NCBI GenBank assembly: GCA_002392915.1
Contig: DGHQ01000059.1
Location: forward strand, 158,028 to 222,027
Origin: Bacteroidales bacterium UBA3844
GTDB taxonomy: Bacteria > Bacteroidota > Bacteroidia > Bacteroidales > Paludibacteraceae
Direction: 5' to 3'
DNA: 64,000 nt
Shown: one piece after another, positions 1 through 7,554 of the stretch
Layout: every line of letters starts with the position of its first letter
How positions within the stretch are numbered: position 1 is the first letter of the stretch
The notes under the pieces: generated by a model
Database searches by the model: none
Seen by the model: the letters and a program-made list of their open reading frames with translations, nothing else
Told to the model about the DNA's origin: nothing
Position numbers and translations under genes: made by a program

Positions 1-1210
1 GCCATCCGTCAAGGTAATGCGCGGAGTTGTCCTGCTCTATCGTGGTCGATATGCCAAGCTTGCTTCCCGAGAAAGCGGCGGAGAGTTCCGCAACAAGCTC
101 CTCCCTCGCATATTCGGGTGTTCCGAACGAGCCCTTTATCTCCCTTCCTGTCTCCAGAGCCGTCGAGTGCGACATCTCATGCAGCAGGGTCGAGTAGAAC
201 TCCTGCTGTCTCTCGAACTGTCCCCTTGTCGGCACGACGATCTCCTTTGTGGACGGGCGGAAGAACGCCCTGTCCTGCGCCAGCTCGCTTATCTTGCAGA
301 CCCATGTCTGGTTCTTGACAAGTTCGTCGAGAGGCTGGTATCTGTACGTTATCTCATGTTCCTCAGCCTCTTTCTTGGTCTCGAACGTGCTGTAGAGCGA
401 CGGGTTCACCTCCTTCAGGTTCGTCTGGTCCACGTTGAAGACCTTGATGCTCTGGAAGTCAACGGTCTTCCTGTACAGCTTCCTCACCTCCTCTTCAAGC
501 TTGTCGTATTCGGTCTGCGACAGCCTTGTCTTCAGGTCGGGATGCCCCTCCCTCTCGGATTTTGGGAGGATGTAGACATCGTAGGGCTTGAGGATCGTCC
601 ACGCCTTCGCTCCTTTGTTTACCGACACCTTGCTTCCGTCCTCCCCTTTGAGGGAGGTGAGGGCGTTGAAGGTTCCCCAGACGTTCGTGTTGTAGCACAG
701 GCACGACAGGAAGTTCAGCTTCATGCTGTTGTCCCCCGTGTACCTGTAGCCGTCCACGCTCCTTGCCTCCTCCCACTTCGGGCTGACATCCATCCACCCT
801 TTCTTCCATGATCCGGACCCCTTGATCTCCTCCATCCTCTTTATGATGGCGTCGGTGAACTCCTTAAGGAACTGGTTCCTCGGCTCCAGCCTTGTCTCAC
901 TCTCGTATTTCTTGTATTTGCTCCTGTATTTTTCCATTTTTCTGTCAAGATTCTCCAGGTTCCTGACGTAGGTGTCTATGTCCTCGTCCCTGCCCCGGTT
1001 GTTTTGGTATTTCCCAATTTCCGCCGTGACCTCGCCGCGCAGGTCCCTGGCGTTCCTGTAAGATTCGGCGATAAGCCTCTCGTCCTCCGCCGTCCTTCCC
1101 TTCCTCTCTATCCTTGCCTCTATGCTGTCAAAGCCTTTGTGCTCGGCTCCAACCTCCTTCTGAAGATCCAGCAGCCTCCTGCTGAGCTCGTTCTTGCTCG
1201 GTCCTTCCAT
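1..1210 (-). CDS. ArdC-like antirestriction protein with zincin domain (3' end cut by window edge)
   Basis: Reading leftward from ATG 1208-1210 the frame stays open to base 1, so the C-terminus is outside the window. Residues ~1-110 are charged and probably coiled coil. Residues ~110-200 resemble the N-terminal DNA-binding part of ArdC-type proteins (W-K-x-G-W, then a stretch ending NFLSCLCYN in place of the usual GIN-x-LLL). Further on comes a zincin signature, LLHEMSHST, followed by EELVAELSAAF, which supplies the HExxH pair and the downstream glutamate. ArdC-family proteins bind single-stranded DNA and protect incoming DNA from restriction; that role here is by family. It is the last visible gene of the leftward operon starting at 4854, separated from its neighbour by a hairpin at 1235-1257. 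Zincin assignment is firm, the antirestriction role less so. Confidence 0.75.
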   Translation of the reverse strand, partial: MEGPSKNELSRRLLDLQKEVGAEHKGFDSIEARIERKGRTAEDERLIAESYRNARDLRGEVTAEIGKYQNNRGRDEDIDTYVRNLENLDRKMEKYRSKYKKYESETRLEPRNQFLKEFTDAIIKRMEEIKGSGSWKKGWMDVSPKWEEARSVDGYRYTGDNSMKLNFLSCLCYNTNVWGTFNALTSLKGEDGSKVSVNKGAKAWTILKPYDVYILPKSEREGHPDLKTRLSQTEYDKLEEEVRKLYRKTVDFQSIKVFNVDQTNLKEVNPSLYSTFETKKEAEEHEITYRYQPLDELVKNQTWVCKISELAQDRAFFRPSTKEIVVPTRGQFERQQEFYSTLLHEMSHSTALETGREIKGSFGTPEYAREELVAELSAAFSGSKLGISTTIEQDNSAHYLDGW

Positions 1211-1234
1211 TGCCGTGTCAGTTAAATAAAGAAA

Positions 1235-1257
1235 GGGAGTGACCTCACTGCACTCCC
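1235..1257 (-). terminator. Intercistronic hairpin
   Basis: GGGAGTG and CACTCCC pair across a 9-base loop. On the leftward transcript the hairpin is followed by a T-rich stretch (TTTCTTTATTT). It lies between two leftward genes, so it may be a partial terminator or a processing/stability hairpin rather than the operon end. Confidence 0.4.
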
Positions 1258-1299
1258 CCTCTCCCTATTTTCAAAATTGTGTCGTTCTGGATCTCAGAA

Positions 1300-1950
1300 T
1301 CACAGTTTTGGACCCTTCTTCTGCTGTTTAGGCTGCGGCTTCTCCTCGACCTGGGGTTTCTCCGCTGTCTGCTGGCTTCTCGCCTGCTCTCTCTCCTGAG
1401 CCTTCTTGTTCCTCTCCATGATGTCCTTGATTATCTGCTCTCGGTCAACCCCCAGAAGGATCTTGGCACACACCTCGGCTGAGTACGCCGTGCCCTTTCC
1501 GAACTCGATCTGTGCAGGGAAGGTTTTTTTCTCGCTTCCGTCGGGAAGCTTTGTCACCACCTTCATGTTCTGGTAGCTGCCGCCCATCTGCGTGGCGTAC
1601 TCCTTCAGCGTCTCACGCTGCTGCTTTGTGAAGGATGACGGCACCTTGATCATAGTGTGCACCTCCTTCCTTGTGTTCTCGGCTCCCTGTGCCTCCACAC
1701 GGAAGGTGTTCATCTTCAGCTCGCTCCTCGCCGCCCAGTCGGGGGCGTTGGAGAAAGCACTCTCCATCTTCTTCTCATTGTCCTCGATTATCCCTTTGAG
1801 GCGGTCTATCGCCTCCGTGAGGCTTACCCTCTCGTGCTGGACTCCCTCTGTCTTGCTAAGGAGGGTCACTGTCTTGTTCCCCCTGCTGTAGGACTCCCAA
1901 TGCTTAGCCTGCTCCTCTGCGGGCTGGGTATTCTCTAATTTCTCGCTCAT
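1300..1950 (-). CDS. Unknown charged protein of the leftward element operon
   Basis: 216 residues, not recognised. There is no signal peptide or membrane segment. The middle (about 95-160) is the most ordered-looking part; the last ~45 residues are a low-complexity Lys/Gln/Glu/Pro tail (KPQVEEKPQPKQQKKGPKL), similar in style to the tail of the DUF3945-type protein two genes upstream. Residues ~145-152 read TAYSAEVC, reminiscent of the PYSAEV string in that protein's DUF3945 region, which may mean a distant relationship. The leader ending at the ATG (AACTTTAATAAAAAA) matches the leaders of 17541 and ssb (17793). Role unknown; position between the DUF3945-type gene and the antirestriction gene suggests an element-maintenance or transfer-associated function. 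Confidence 0.7.
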   Translation of the reverse strand: MSEKLENTQPAEEQAKHWESYSRGNKTVTLLSKTEGVQHERVSLTEAIDRLKGIIEDNEKKMESAFSNAPDWAARSELKMNTFRVEAQGAENTRKEVHTMIKVPSSFTKQQRETLKEYATQMGGSYQNMKVVTKLPDGSEKKTFPAQIEFGKGTAYSAEVCAKILLGVDREQIIKDIMERNKKAQEREQARSQQTAEKPQVEEKPQPKQQKKGPKL

Positions 1951-2119
1951 GATCGTTTTTTATTAAAGTTAGTAATTGTAATAATCGTCATCCTCCAAGC
2001 TGTCTCGGTTAGGATTTTTTGCGAGAGCAAAAGTAAACGCATTTCCTCTTATTTCCTAATTTTTCCCGGAAAAAGTTTGCCTTTTTCTCTTTTTTTAACA
2101 TTTCCCCCACCCATATTTA

Positions 2120-2138
2120 TATATCCGTTTTGGATATA
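2120..2138. promoter_or_regulatory. Inverted repeat TATATCC-GTTTT-GGATATA (candidate operator, copy 1)
   Basis: Perfect 7-bp arms around a 5-base spacer, embedded in A/T flanks and followed by AAAA. The same sequence recurs at 14684-14702 and, with spacer AATTT, at 19286-19304, where it overlaps a -7 box. Copy 1 sits in the 283-bp gap upstream of the 216-residue gene. A DNA-binding site for an element-encoded regulator is inferred. Confidence 0.5.
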
Positions 2139-2164
2139 AAATAATTGCTTTCTTGCTGAGACAA

Positions 2165-2200
2165 AGGATCCCCACGGCGGTGATTCGCCGTGGGGATCCT
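2165..2200 (-). terminator. Strong hairpin downstream of the 213-residue gene
   Basis: A 15-bp perfect stem (arms start AGGATCCCCACGG) closes a short loop containing GTGAT. It lies just beyond the stop codon of the leftward gene 2234-2875. No clean U-run follows on either strand, so it may be a rho-independent terminator of weak type or an RNA-stabilising 3' hairpin. The rest of 1951-2233 is A/T-rich and shows only the inverted repeat at 2120. Confidence 0.45.
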
Positions 2201-2233
2201 CCATGTATAACTTTCCCTTTTCTTTCCAGGGGA

Positions 2234-2875
2234 TCAGAACGCCCCTTCATCCTCCCTGCTCTCAGCCATCATGTCCAGAAGGTCCTTGCCCTCCTCCAGG
2301 AATTTCTCGTACTGGTTGCTGTCCATCTCGGCGATGGCTGCGTACTTCTCGTTCGCCTCCTCCACGTTCATCAGCTCGCTCATGAATGTGGCGTAGCTCT
2401 CCAGGTAACCGCATAGCTCACCCTTCTTGCCGCATGTCTCCTTCAGAAGCTCCTTCAGCTGGGACTTGTATGCCTCGTACTCCCCCTCGGGGTTGTTGTA
2501 CCTCACGCTCGATGTTATGGCGTTCATGTCCACGAAGAACATGTACTGGCTCCTGATGAAGTCCACACTCTCCTTGCCGATGATGTCCTTCGAGCTCAGC
2601 AGGTACTCGAACGGGGTAAGACCCTCGTCCTCGTCGGCGTTGTGGGTGATGAAGTCGGAGATCCTGTTGACCTCCTCGATGGAGCGGTCTATCTTCTTCA
2701 TGTCGCTGTTCATCGCCTCTAGGAAGTCTTCCTCCATGATATGCTCCAGAAACGAATCCGGACTGTCCAGAAGGGTCTCCACCTTCTCCTTGAAGTCAAG
2801 CACCGCATCCTTCGGTGACTCTTTGAGGAACCACTCCCTTAGCGGCTCCAGCTGGTATTTCTCGTTTAGTGCCAT
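2234..2875 (-). CDS. Unknown acidic protein of the leftward element operon
   Basis: 213 residues from the ATG at 2873-2875. An in-frame ATG 18 codons upstream gives only a lysine-rich stretch encoded by the A-rich leader and is less likely to be used. The protein is acidic and predicted mostly helical, with no Cys clusters, membrane segments or signal peptide. I do not recognise the family. It starts 50 bases after the stop of the DUF3945-type gene, so the two are almost certainly cotranscribed. Codon use (AAG, GAG, ATC, GAC, AGG heavy) matches the other genes of 1-16 kb and differs from the chromosome to the right. Confidence 0.7.
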   Translation of the reverse strand: MALNEKYQLEPLREWFLKESPKDAVLDFKEKVETLLDSPDSFLEHIMEEDFLEAMNSDMKKIDRSIEEVNRISDFITHNADEDEGLTPFEYLLSSKDIIGKESVDFIRSQYMFFVDMNAITSSVRYNNPEGEYEAYKSQLKELLKETCGKKGELCGYLESYATFMSELMNVEEANEKYAAIAEMDSNQYEKFLEEGKDLLDMMAESREDEGAF

Positions 2876-2925
2876 AGTTATATGTTTTTTTATTTTTTTA
2901 TTCTGTTTTGTTTTGTAGATCTTTC

Positions 2926-4854
2926 TCACTGCCTCATTCCCTGCCTCTGGCTCTGGCTCGCCTTTGCCTTGGGCTGCTGCTGCTTCTGGCTCTGCCTCTC
3001 TTCCTTCTTCGGCTTGACGCTCATGATTGGCTTTATCTTTTCCCCTCTCTTCTCCAGGTTCATGTGAACCTCGGCTGAGTACGGCTCCTTCGACCCTTCA
3101 GTGCATCCGTCGATCACGATGCTCTCGCCCCTGAGCATAGCCTGCTTCTCCTGGGTGGTCACCGAGTGACCCTTGATCTGGTCGGGTATGTTGTCCTCCG
3201 TCACCACAGCCCATCCTATCCTCTCCTTGGAGTCCATGTAGTGCGACAGGTGCCTTCCCGCCGTCCTCGCCTCAATCTCCTTCTCCTCCTGGCTGAGCTT
3301 CTCCCTGTCCTTTACCGTGAGGTTGCCCGTCAGGATCACGAGTTCTTCCTTGCCTTTCGCCACGGCTATGTCGTAGCTGATGTTGCCGTCATCGCTACCC
3401 GCCGTCACCTTCTCTCCGTCCAGCAGCTTCCGCAGGATCTCCTCTCCATCCTTCGACCTCGGGTCGATTCCGTGCTCCACCTCGAGGGCTTTCTCTATCC
3501 TTCCGATCTCCTCAATGGCTTTCGCCTTTTCCATTCCCTTCAGGATCAGGGCTCCCTCCACAAGTTCCATCCTCTCCACCTTCTTCTGCTCCTCCGCCTG
3601 CCTTTTGCTCTCCTCCTCAGGTGTCTCCCTCTTCGCCTCTTCCTTACGCTCCTTCTCCTGGCTTTCAGCCTCTTTCTCCTCCATCTTCCTCTCCTTCTCC
3701 ACAAGTACCGTCTCGGGGCTCACTCCCATCCTCCTCACAAGGTCGGCTTCCGCTTCCCCGATGAAGACGTCGGCTCCTGCGTGCATGTACGGGAACTGGA
3801 ACTCATGCACCCATCCGTCGGATGTCATGTTCTCGCACCCCATCTTCTGCGCCAGAACCCTGTACGCCTCTTCTTCCTCCCGGCTAAGCCTTCCCTCTAT
3901 GCTCACGCTTGTGAAGTACTCCGTCTCCCCCTCTCCGGGTTCGTGGTCCACCTTCCTTATCATTTCTCCCAGCCCCTTGTTTATCTCCCAAAGGTCCTTT
4001 ACCCGTATGTCATTCCTCTCTTCCCTCTCAACGGTCTCCTCCTGGCTCTTTCCGACGCCTCCTTCCACGCCCTCGCCGTAGCATTTCTGGGCTGCGGGAC
4101 CGCCGAGCCTCTCATCAAGGAACCTTCTCTTTTCCGAAACCTCCTCCAGCTCCTTCTCAATCTTTCCTAGCACCTCCAGTGTCGTGCTGTACAGCGATGT
4201 CTGGCTGTACTCGTCGCTGACGACCCTTCTGAACTCCCCGTCTTTCGCAAGAGCGAGCCATTCCGCCTTGTCCCTGGCTACGAAAACCCTCTCCCCCTCT
4301 CCGTTCTCCACATGGAAGATCTTGGCGTCCCCCTCCTTGAACTCCATCGCGTTCAGCATCTCCGCTATGTTGTTACGCTTCTCCTGCAGGTCCTTCTTCA
4401 GCATCTGCTGCTCTGCCATCTCCGCCCTCATCATCAGCATCTCCCTGTTCCTCGAGTATGTCGTCATGAATGAGGTTAGGAACGCCGTCATAGGGTCCAT
4501 ACTCTCATTCTTTAGCGTCGACCATTTCTCCGTCACCGCCTGCTGCTCGATCAGCTCCTCCTTGCGGTATTCCCTGATTTTCTGACGCAGCTCGCTCAGG
4601 TAGTCCCTGTTGAACCTCTCCAGTTCGGGGGCTATCTTCTGGTCGTTCTTGTGCTTCTCCAGGAATTGGAGTTGAGCGATCGTGAACCGCTCGTTTTTCT
4701 CTGCCTTTTCGGCTAGTCTCCTTATCTTTTCGTTCAGATCTTCGTCGATCCTCTTCTCTGTCGTGACTGTTGTACCGTCCTCTTTTTTTTCGGTGTAGGA
4801 GACCGTATAGTCGTTGTGTCCCCCGTTGTATCCGAATCCGTTTCTTCTTTCCAT
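2926..4854 (-). CDS. DUF3945-type conjugative-element protein
   Basis: 642 residues from ATG 4852-4854 (MERRNGFGYNGGHNDY). The frame runs open further upstream to 5031 but through a G+C-rich hairpin leader, and the leader just before 4854 is the usual A-rich type, so the later start is preferred. Long coiled-coil and charged stretches (about 20-150, 420-470) surround unrecognised regions. Near the C-terminus (about 570-625) a DUF3945-like segment is visible: LTTQEKQ-type helix, L-R-G-E-S-I-V-I-D-G, then PYSAEVHMNLEKRG, followed by a Lys/Gln-rich tail. DUF3945/DUF4099 proteins are typical of Bacteroidales conjugative elements; their biochemical role is not known. First gene of the leftward operon, driven from the promoter at 5126-5157 through a ~265-base structured leader. 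Confidence 0.72.
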   Translation of the reverse strand: MERRNGFGYNGGHNDYTVSYTEKKEDGTTVTTEKRIDEDLNEKIRRLAEKAEKNERFTIAQLQFLEKHKNDQKIAPELERFNRDYLSELRQKIREYRKEELIEQQAVTEKWSTLKNESMDPMTAFLTSFMTTYSRNREMLMMRAEMAEQQMLKKDLQEKRNNIAEMLNAMEFKEGDAKIFHVENGEGERVFVARDKAEWLALAKDGEFRRVVSDEYSQTSLYSTTLEVLGKIEKELEEVSEKRRFLDERLGGPAAQKCYGEGVEGGVGKSQEETVEREERNDIRVKDLWEINKGLGEMIRKVDHEPGEGETEYFTSVSIEGRLSREEEEAYRVLAQKMGCENMTSDGWVHEFQFPYMHAGADVFIGEAEADLVRRMGVSPETVLVEKERKMEEKEAESQEKERKEEAKRETPEEESKRQAEEQKKVERMELVEGALILKGMEKAKAIEEIGRIEKALEVEHGIDPRSKDGEEILRKLLDGEKVTAGSDDGNISYDIAVAKGKEELVILTGNLTVKDREKLSQEEKEIEARTAGRHLSHYMDSKERIGWAVVTEDNIPDQIKGHSVTTQEKQAMLRGESIVIDGCTEGSKEPYSAEVHMNLEKRGEKIKPIMSVKPKKEERQSQKQQQPKAKASQSQRQGMRQ

Positions 4855-5057
4855 CTTTTTCTTTTTTAAAAAAATTAATAGTAATAAAACAATCTCTCTC
4901 CCCATCCTTCTCTTTCGGGGCTTCCCCTCCGGGTCGGGGTATTGCGGACTCCGCTTCCGCTCCGGTCCCCCAAAAGGGTGACCGCCACCTGGCGTCCTCC
5001 ATTTCCCTAAGCCGTCATCCCTCCCGCACACTCCGCCGGAAAGGAGGCGGTCTTCTG

Positions 5058-5093
5058 AAAAAAGCAGTAGCGGTACTCACGCAGGGCTACTGC
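5058..5093 (-). terminator. Attenuator-like hairpin in the leader of the leftward operon
   Basis: On the leftward strand GCAGTAGC pairs with GCTACTGC and is followed at once by TTTTTT (5058-5063). It lies about 30-60 bases after the predicted start site of the promoter at 5126-5157 and about 200 bases before the first start codon, the arrangement of a transcription attenuator or of a ~60-base small RNA. Confidence 0.5.
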
Positions 5094-5125
5094 GAATGTT
5101 ATTTTTACTTTATTTTTTTACACTA

Positions 5126-5157
5126 CAAATATAGTGTTTTTTAATGAGATACGCAAA
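5126..5157 (-). promoter_or_regulatory. Promoter of the leftward element operon
   Basis: On the minus strand TTTG (5154-5157), a 20-base spacer, then TATATTTG (5126-5133): an exact match to the Bacteroidetes primary-sigma consensus with the same spacing as the rightward copies. It is divergent from the rightward promoter at 5311. The 5158-5290 interval between them is hairpin-rich, including GCAGGCTG-GAGA-CAGCCTGC and a GGGGGG/CCCCCC pair at about 5175-5205. Confidence 0.7.
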
Positions 5158-5310
5158 AAATACACCCCTAAAATGGGGGGCTTCCCGAAAGATTTCCGAC
5201 CCCCCGGCTGGAGCCGCCGCAGGCTGGAGACAGCCTGCCCCCTCGGAGAAAAAGTCGGGGTCGGAGTCCCTCTTTTTTCCGTGTCTTTCCCTTATTTATT
5301 TCGCTGATTG

Positions 5311-5342
5311 TTTGCAAGTTATACAGATTTTTAGTATATTTG
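5311..5342 (+). promoter_or_regulatory. Reiterated promoter, copy 1
   Basis: TTTG 5311-5314, 20-base spacer, TATATTTG 5335-5342, preceded by GCTGATTG. Transcript start is expected near 5348, where a hairpin begins (GGGG-AGAT-CCCC with outer GGAA/TTCC). No convincing gene follows before the terminator at 5422-5459. Confidence 0.75.
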
Positions 5343-5347
5343 TATAT

Positions 5348-5459
5348 GGAAATGAGGGGAGATCCCCACACTTCCTTACCCATTTCAAGTTACTGACATA
5401 AATAACATATTTTGACCATGTGGGCTTCCGTCCGTGAGGATCGGAGCCCTCCTTTTTTT
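5348..5459 (+). ncRNA. Candidate small RNA (~110 nt) between promoter copy 1 and a terminator
   Basis: The span from the predicted start of promoter copy 1 to the T-run at 5453-5459 holds no ORF of normal composition; the only ATG run (5418 onward) reads straight through the terminator hairpin. The RNA would have a 5' hairpin, an A/U-rich middle and a 3' terminator hairpin. Existence as a stable RNA is inferred from signals only. Confidence 0.4.
5422..5459 (+). terminator. Rho-independent terminator with GTGA loop
   Basis: Stem 5422-5449 pairs GGGCTTCC-g-TCC with GGA-t-CGGAGCCC around loop GTGA, followed by T7. The same CC-GTGA-GG apex recurs in the terminator at 8086. A further plus-strand terminator-like GGAGG/CCTCC hairpin with a T-run lies at about 5560-5585; the remainder of 5460-5630 shows no gene. 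Confidence 0.7.
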
Positions 5460-5635
5460 ACGCTCCCCCACCCTTCGCAGGGCAGGGGGCGTTCTCCGTA
5501 TCATTAAATCTTAACCTTATAATCTGTCTGACGCAAATATACGACTTTTTCTTCAAGGGAGGTCGCCACCCCTCCTTTTTTTTCTCCACCCTCCCTCCGC
5601 CACCCTCTTTTCTTTTCAAATTAACCCGCTGATTG

Positions 5636-5667
5636 CTTGCATGTTACACGAAAATTTAGTATATTTG
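5636..5667 (+). promoter_or_regulatory. Reiterated promoter, copy 2
   Basis: CTTG (variant -33) 5636-5639, 20-base spacer, TATATTTG 5660-5667, preceded by CGCTGATTG. The 5' leader folds as GGGG-ATATTC-CCCC with outer GGG/CCC. Drives the 57-residue gene at 5733. Confidence 0.7.
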
Positions 5668-5732
5668 TATATGGGGATGAGGGGATATTCCCCCACTTCC
5701 CATAATTTTGTTTAACTTTAATTCTTACGCCT

Positions 5733-5906
5733 ATGGCTGTACATTACGGTTTCGTCGCCGACGGAGTGGTCCCCTGCAGCGAGCCCTTCGACGAGTTCCT
5801 TTCCTACGTTGAGAGGAAATCAATCTTCAACATGACTTACGAGAACTGGTCCGCAACCCTCTACACCGACCAGAGAAGGATCGACGAGTTCGGGCACGTC
5901 CTCTGA
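5733..5906 (+). CDS. Small unknown protein, 57 residues
   Basis: ATG 5733 follows promoter copy 2 and a leader containing TTTAACTTTAATT; stop TGA 5904-5906 is followed within 12 bases by a very strong terminator, so the unit is complete and monocistronic. The product (starts MAVHYGFVADGVVPCSEP, ends RIDEFGHVL) is acidic with one Cys, no signal peptide and no membrane segment. Gene-like features are the correct promoter-to-start spacing, codon use like its neighbours, and tight fit between start and terminator. Family not recognised. The acidic character and small size would suit a DNA-mimic or inhibitor, but nothing in the sequence proves that. Confidence 0.6.
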   Translation: MAVHYGFVADGVVPCSEPFDEFLSYVERKSIFNMTYENWSATLYTDQRRIDEFGHVL

Positions 5907-5917
5907 CCAGCATCTAA

Positions 5918-5964
5918 AAGGAGGAAGAGCCAGGGGACGCCCCTGGCTCTTCCTCCTTCTTTTT
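5918..5964 (+). terminator. Terminator with 19-bp perfect stem
   Basis: Arms 5918-5936 and 5940-5958 pair without mismatch around loop ACG, followed by CTTTTTG. Ends the 57-residue gene unit. Confidence 0.85.
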
Positions 5965-6016
5965 GTCTGTCGGGGTTGCCACGGCTTTGATGACCCTCCC
6001 CCCCGTGCCGCCCGTC

Positions 6017-6114
6017 CCTCCGCCAGGAGGCGGAGGCTTCCTCCGCATGAGCGGACTCCCCTTCCGGGGCTTCCTGCGGGACACCGCACCTCCTTTGCCC
6101 CCACGCCTGAGCGT
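6017..6114. repeat. Mini-hairpin cluster in G+C-rich gap
   Basis: Four short perfect hairpins stand in series: CCTCCGCC-AGGA-GGCGGAGG (6017-6036), TCCGC-ATGA-GCGGA (6042-6055), GCGG-GACA-CCGC (6076-6087), ACGC-CTGA-GCGT (6103-6114). The same arm/loop types recur in the gaps at 11.37, 13.75 and 14.93 kb. No ORF is credible here. Confidence 0.6.
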
Positions 6115-6190
6115 GCCCCAGCCGGCTTCCCTTGAAAGTAAAAACATCTTGATTTTTTCCCTCCGAACCACTTATTTATTTCACTGATTG

Positions 6191-6222
6191 TTTGGTAGTT
6201 ATACGGATTTTTAGTATATTTG
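6191..6222 (+). promoter_or_regulatory. Reiterated promoter, copy 3
   Basis: TTTG 6191-6194, 20-base spacer, TATATTTG 6215-6222, preceded by CACTGATTG. Downstream sequence diverges: there is no 5' hairpin and the start codon follows after only ~20 bases. Confidence 0.75.
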
Positions 6223-6246
6223 TATATGAACTAAAAGCAATGGACC

Positions 6247-6993
6247 ATGAAATGTTTTCATTTGATATTCAACGGAAAGAGAGTCGACGGTGAGGTGAGA
6301 CCCACAGGAAGCTACGGTCGCTACAAAATCACCGCCGAGAACGAGGACGGCGACACCTTCTCTATTGAAACGACGGATGCGGACGTGTATGACTACATAT
6401 CTTCGGATATGGACGAGGACGCCGAGAATCGTGAGTATGCGGAAGCCTGGATGCTCCACAGGTTCGAGGACGAGGACAATTGGCTGTACAAAGCCACGTA
6501 CAAGGCTTATCCGACCAACGTGACAATCTTCTATGGCGGACATTCTTTCGAGCTGGACTGCGACCTGCAGGGCGAGGTCTTCGACTGTACGGAAGAGCTG
6601 AGGGAATGGCTGGACGACTCCCTATGGGAAATCAGGGAGTCGCTGAACAATTACGACGATCTGATCGTCAGCCTCTGCTGCTCCCTCGACCGCTACATCA
6701 AAGGAGTGTATGACGGGGAGGAGGACAAAGAGGAGGTGAAGGGACGCACACTGTCCGACGTGCGTGAAGAGTTCGGAGGGGAGATCCAGAACATCTTTGA
6801 CCCCTCGACCGACAAGGACAGGAGGTTCCACGAGCTTTGGCTGAGGACCGAGCCGACAGTGAGCCAGTGGAACACGCTGAGGTCTTGGGGCTTCATGGTC
6901 AGCAAGAACATATCGTGGGAAGGGGGCAGACCCGTGACGATCTGGGAGGTGCAGCACAGGGACAAAGACAAAATCGAGTTTGTGATAGCATGA
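6247..6993 (+). CDS. Unknown acidic protein, 248 residues
   Basis: ATG 6247 lies ~20 bases after the expected start site of promoter copy 3; an ATG at 6240 is in a different frame that closes quickly. The protein is strongly acidic in its first half (runs such as DMDEDAENREYAEAW, 58-72) with many aromatic residues. The C-terminal ~45 residues (SQWNTLRSWGFMVSKNISWEGG) look like a separate small domain. No signal peptide or membrane segment. Family not recognised. It is alone in its unit and ends at a terminator (7022-7056). An anti-defence or DNA-mimic role is possible from the charge and from the context, but is only a guess. Confidence 0.7.
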   Translation: MKCFHLIFNGKRVDGEVRPTGSYGRYKITAENEDGDTFSIETTDADVYDYISSDMDEDAENREYAEAWMLHRFEDEDNWLYKATYKAYPTNVTIFYGGHSFELDCDLQGEVFDCTEELREWLDDSLWEIRESLNNYDDLIVSLCCSLDRYIKGVYDGEEDKEEVKGRTLSDVREEFGGEIQNIFDPSTDKDRRFHELWLRTEPTVSQWNTLRSWGFMVSKNISWEGGRPVTIWEVQHRDKDKIEFVIA

Positions 6994-7021
6994 AAATATA
7001 TCAATCCTTTTTTCTCTTTCG

Positions 7022-7056
7022 GGGTGTGGGACTGGGAAGTCCGCACCCTTTTTTTT
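7022..7056 (+). terminator. Terminator after the 248-residue gene
   Basis: GGGTG/CACCC and GACT/AGTC stem segments close a short GGGA loop with a small internal loop, followed by T8 (7049-7056). Confidence 0.7.
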
Positions 7057-7076
7057 CTTAATTATTCCGCTGATTA

Positions 7077-7108
7077 TTTGCAAGTTACGGCAATTTTTGC
7101 TATATTTG
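7077..7108 (+). promoter_or_regulatory. Reiterated promoter, copy 4
   Basis: TTTG 7077-7080, 20-base spacer, TATATTTG 7101-7108, preceded by CGCTGATTA. The 5' leader hairpin is GGAGG-ATATGA-CCTCC, and the leader ends TTTTACTTTATTTTTTTCATT before ATG 7166. Confidence 0.8.
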
Positions 7109-7165
7109 TATATGTGATTGGGGAGGATATGACCTCCTGATTTGTTTTACTTTATTTTTTTCATT

Positions 7166-7537
7166 ATGGAGACAAACGATTTGTTCGCCACCGAGATCGG
7201 CAAACTTAACGACAGACAGAGACAGCTTCTGAAGGATACCTTCAGATTCGGCGAGTGGGGGGACTGCTCGATGGAGTTCCTTGACCGGAACGGCGACGTG
7301 GAGACCGCCATGTCCATCGGGTTCTGCACGAACGACGCAAAAAAAGCGGGCAACTTCAGCGGAAGACAGGTGTCCGCATTGTTCAGAGGGATGTACGGCA
7401 AACTGTGCCCCTCCAGGACAGGCAGGCTTATCACCCACTGCTCTGACTGGTGGGAGGACGGAAGCGGAGACATGCTCTTCATCAGAAGCGACTACTATGA
7501 CCAGGCGATGAGCTGGGCGAATGAACCCAACAAATAA
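7166..7537 (+). CDS. Unknown small protein, 123 residues
   Basis: The start at 7166 is set by the conserved leader; an in-frame ATG at 7142 lies inside that leader and would add only hydrophobic leader-encoded residues (FYFIFFI), so it is rejected. The product (METNDLFATEIGKLNDRQRQ...) is soluble, with a central Gly/Asp-rich part and three Cys. It ends SWANEPNK. Family not recognised. It is the first of a two-gene unit: the next gene begins 17 bases after its stop. Confidence 0.7.
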   Translation: METNDLFATEIGKLNDRQRQLLKDTFRFGEWGDCSMEFLDRNGDVETAMSIGFCTNDAKKAGNFSGRQVSALFRGMYGKLCPSRTGRLITHCSDWWEDGSGDMLFIRSDYYDQAMSWANEPNK

Positions 7538-7554
7538 CAATACATTTCAAAAAT

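Noticed and set aside
17..811. Plus-strand frame of 264 residues at the left edge
   Set aside because: Antisense to the ArdC-like gene, which has a clear HExxH zincin signature and correct start.
3166..4170. Long plus-strand frame of 334 residues
   Set aside because: Antisense shadow of the DUF3945-type gene; Leu/Arg/His-rich composition typical of a shadow in G+C-rich DNA, no promoter or leader.
5418..5516. Small ORF after promoter copy 1 (ATG 5418)
   Set aside because: It would be translated through the terminator hairpin and T-run and continues into proline-rich low-complexity sequence; no leader of the usual type.
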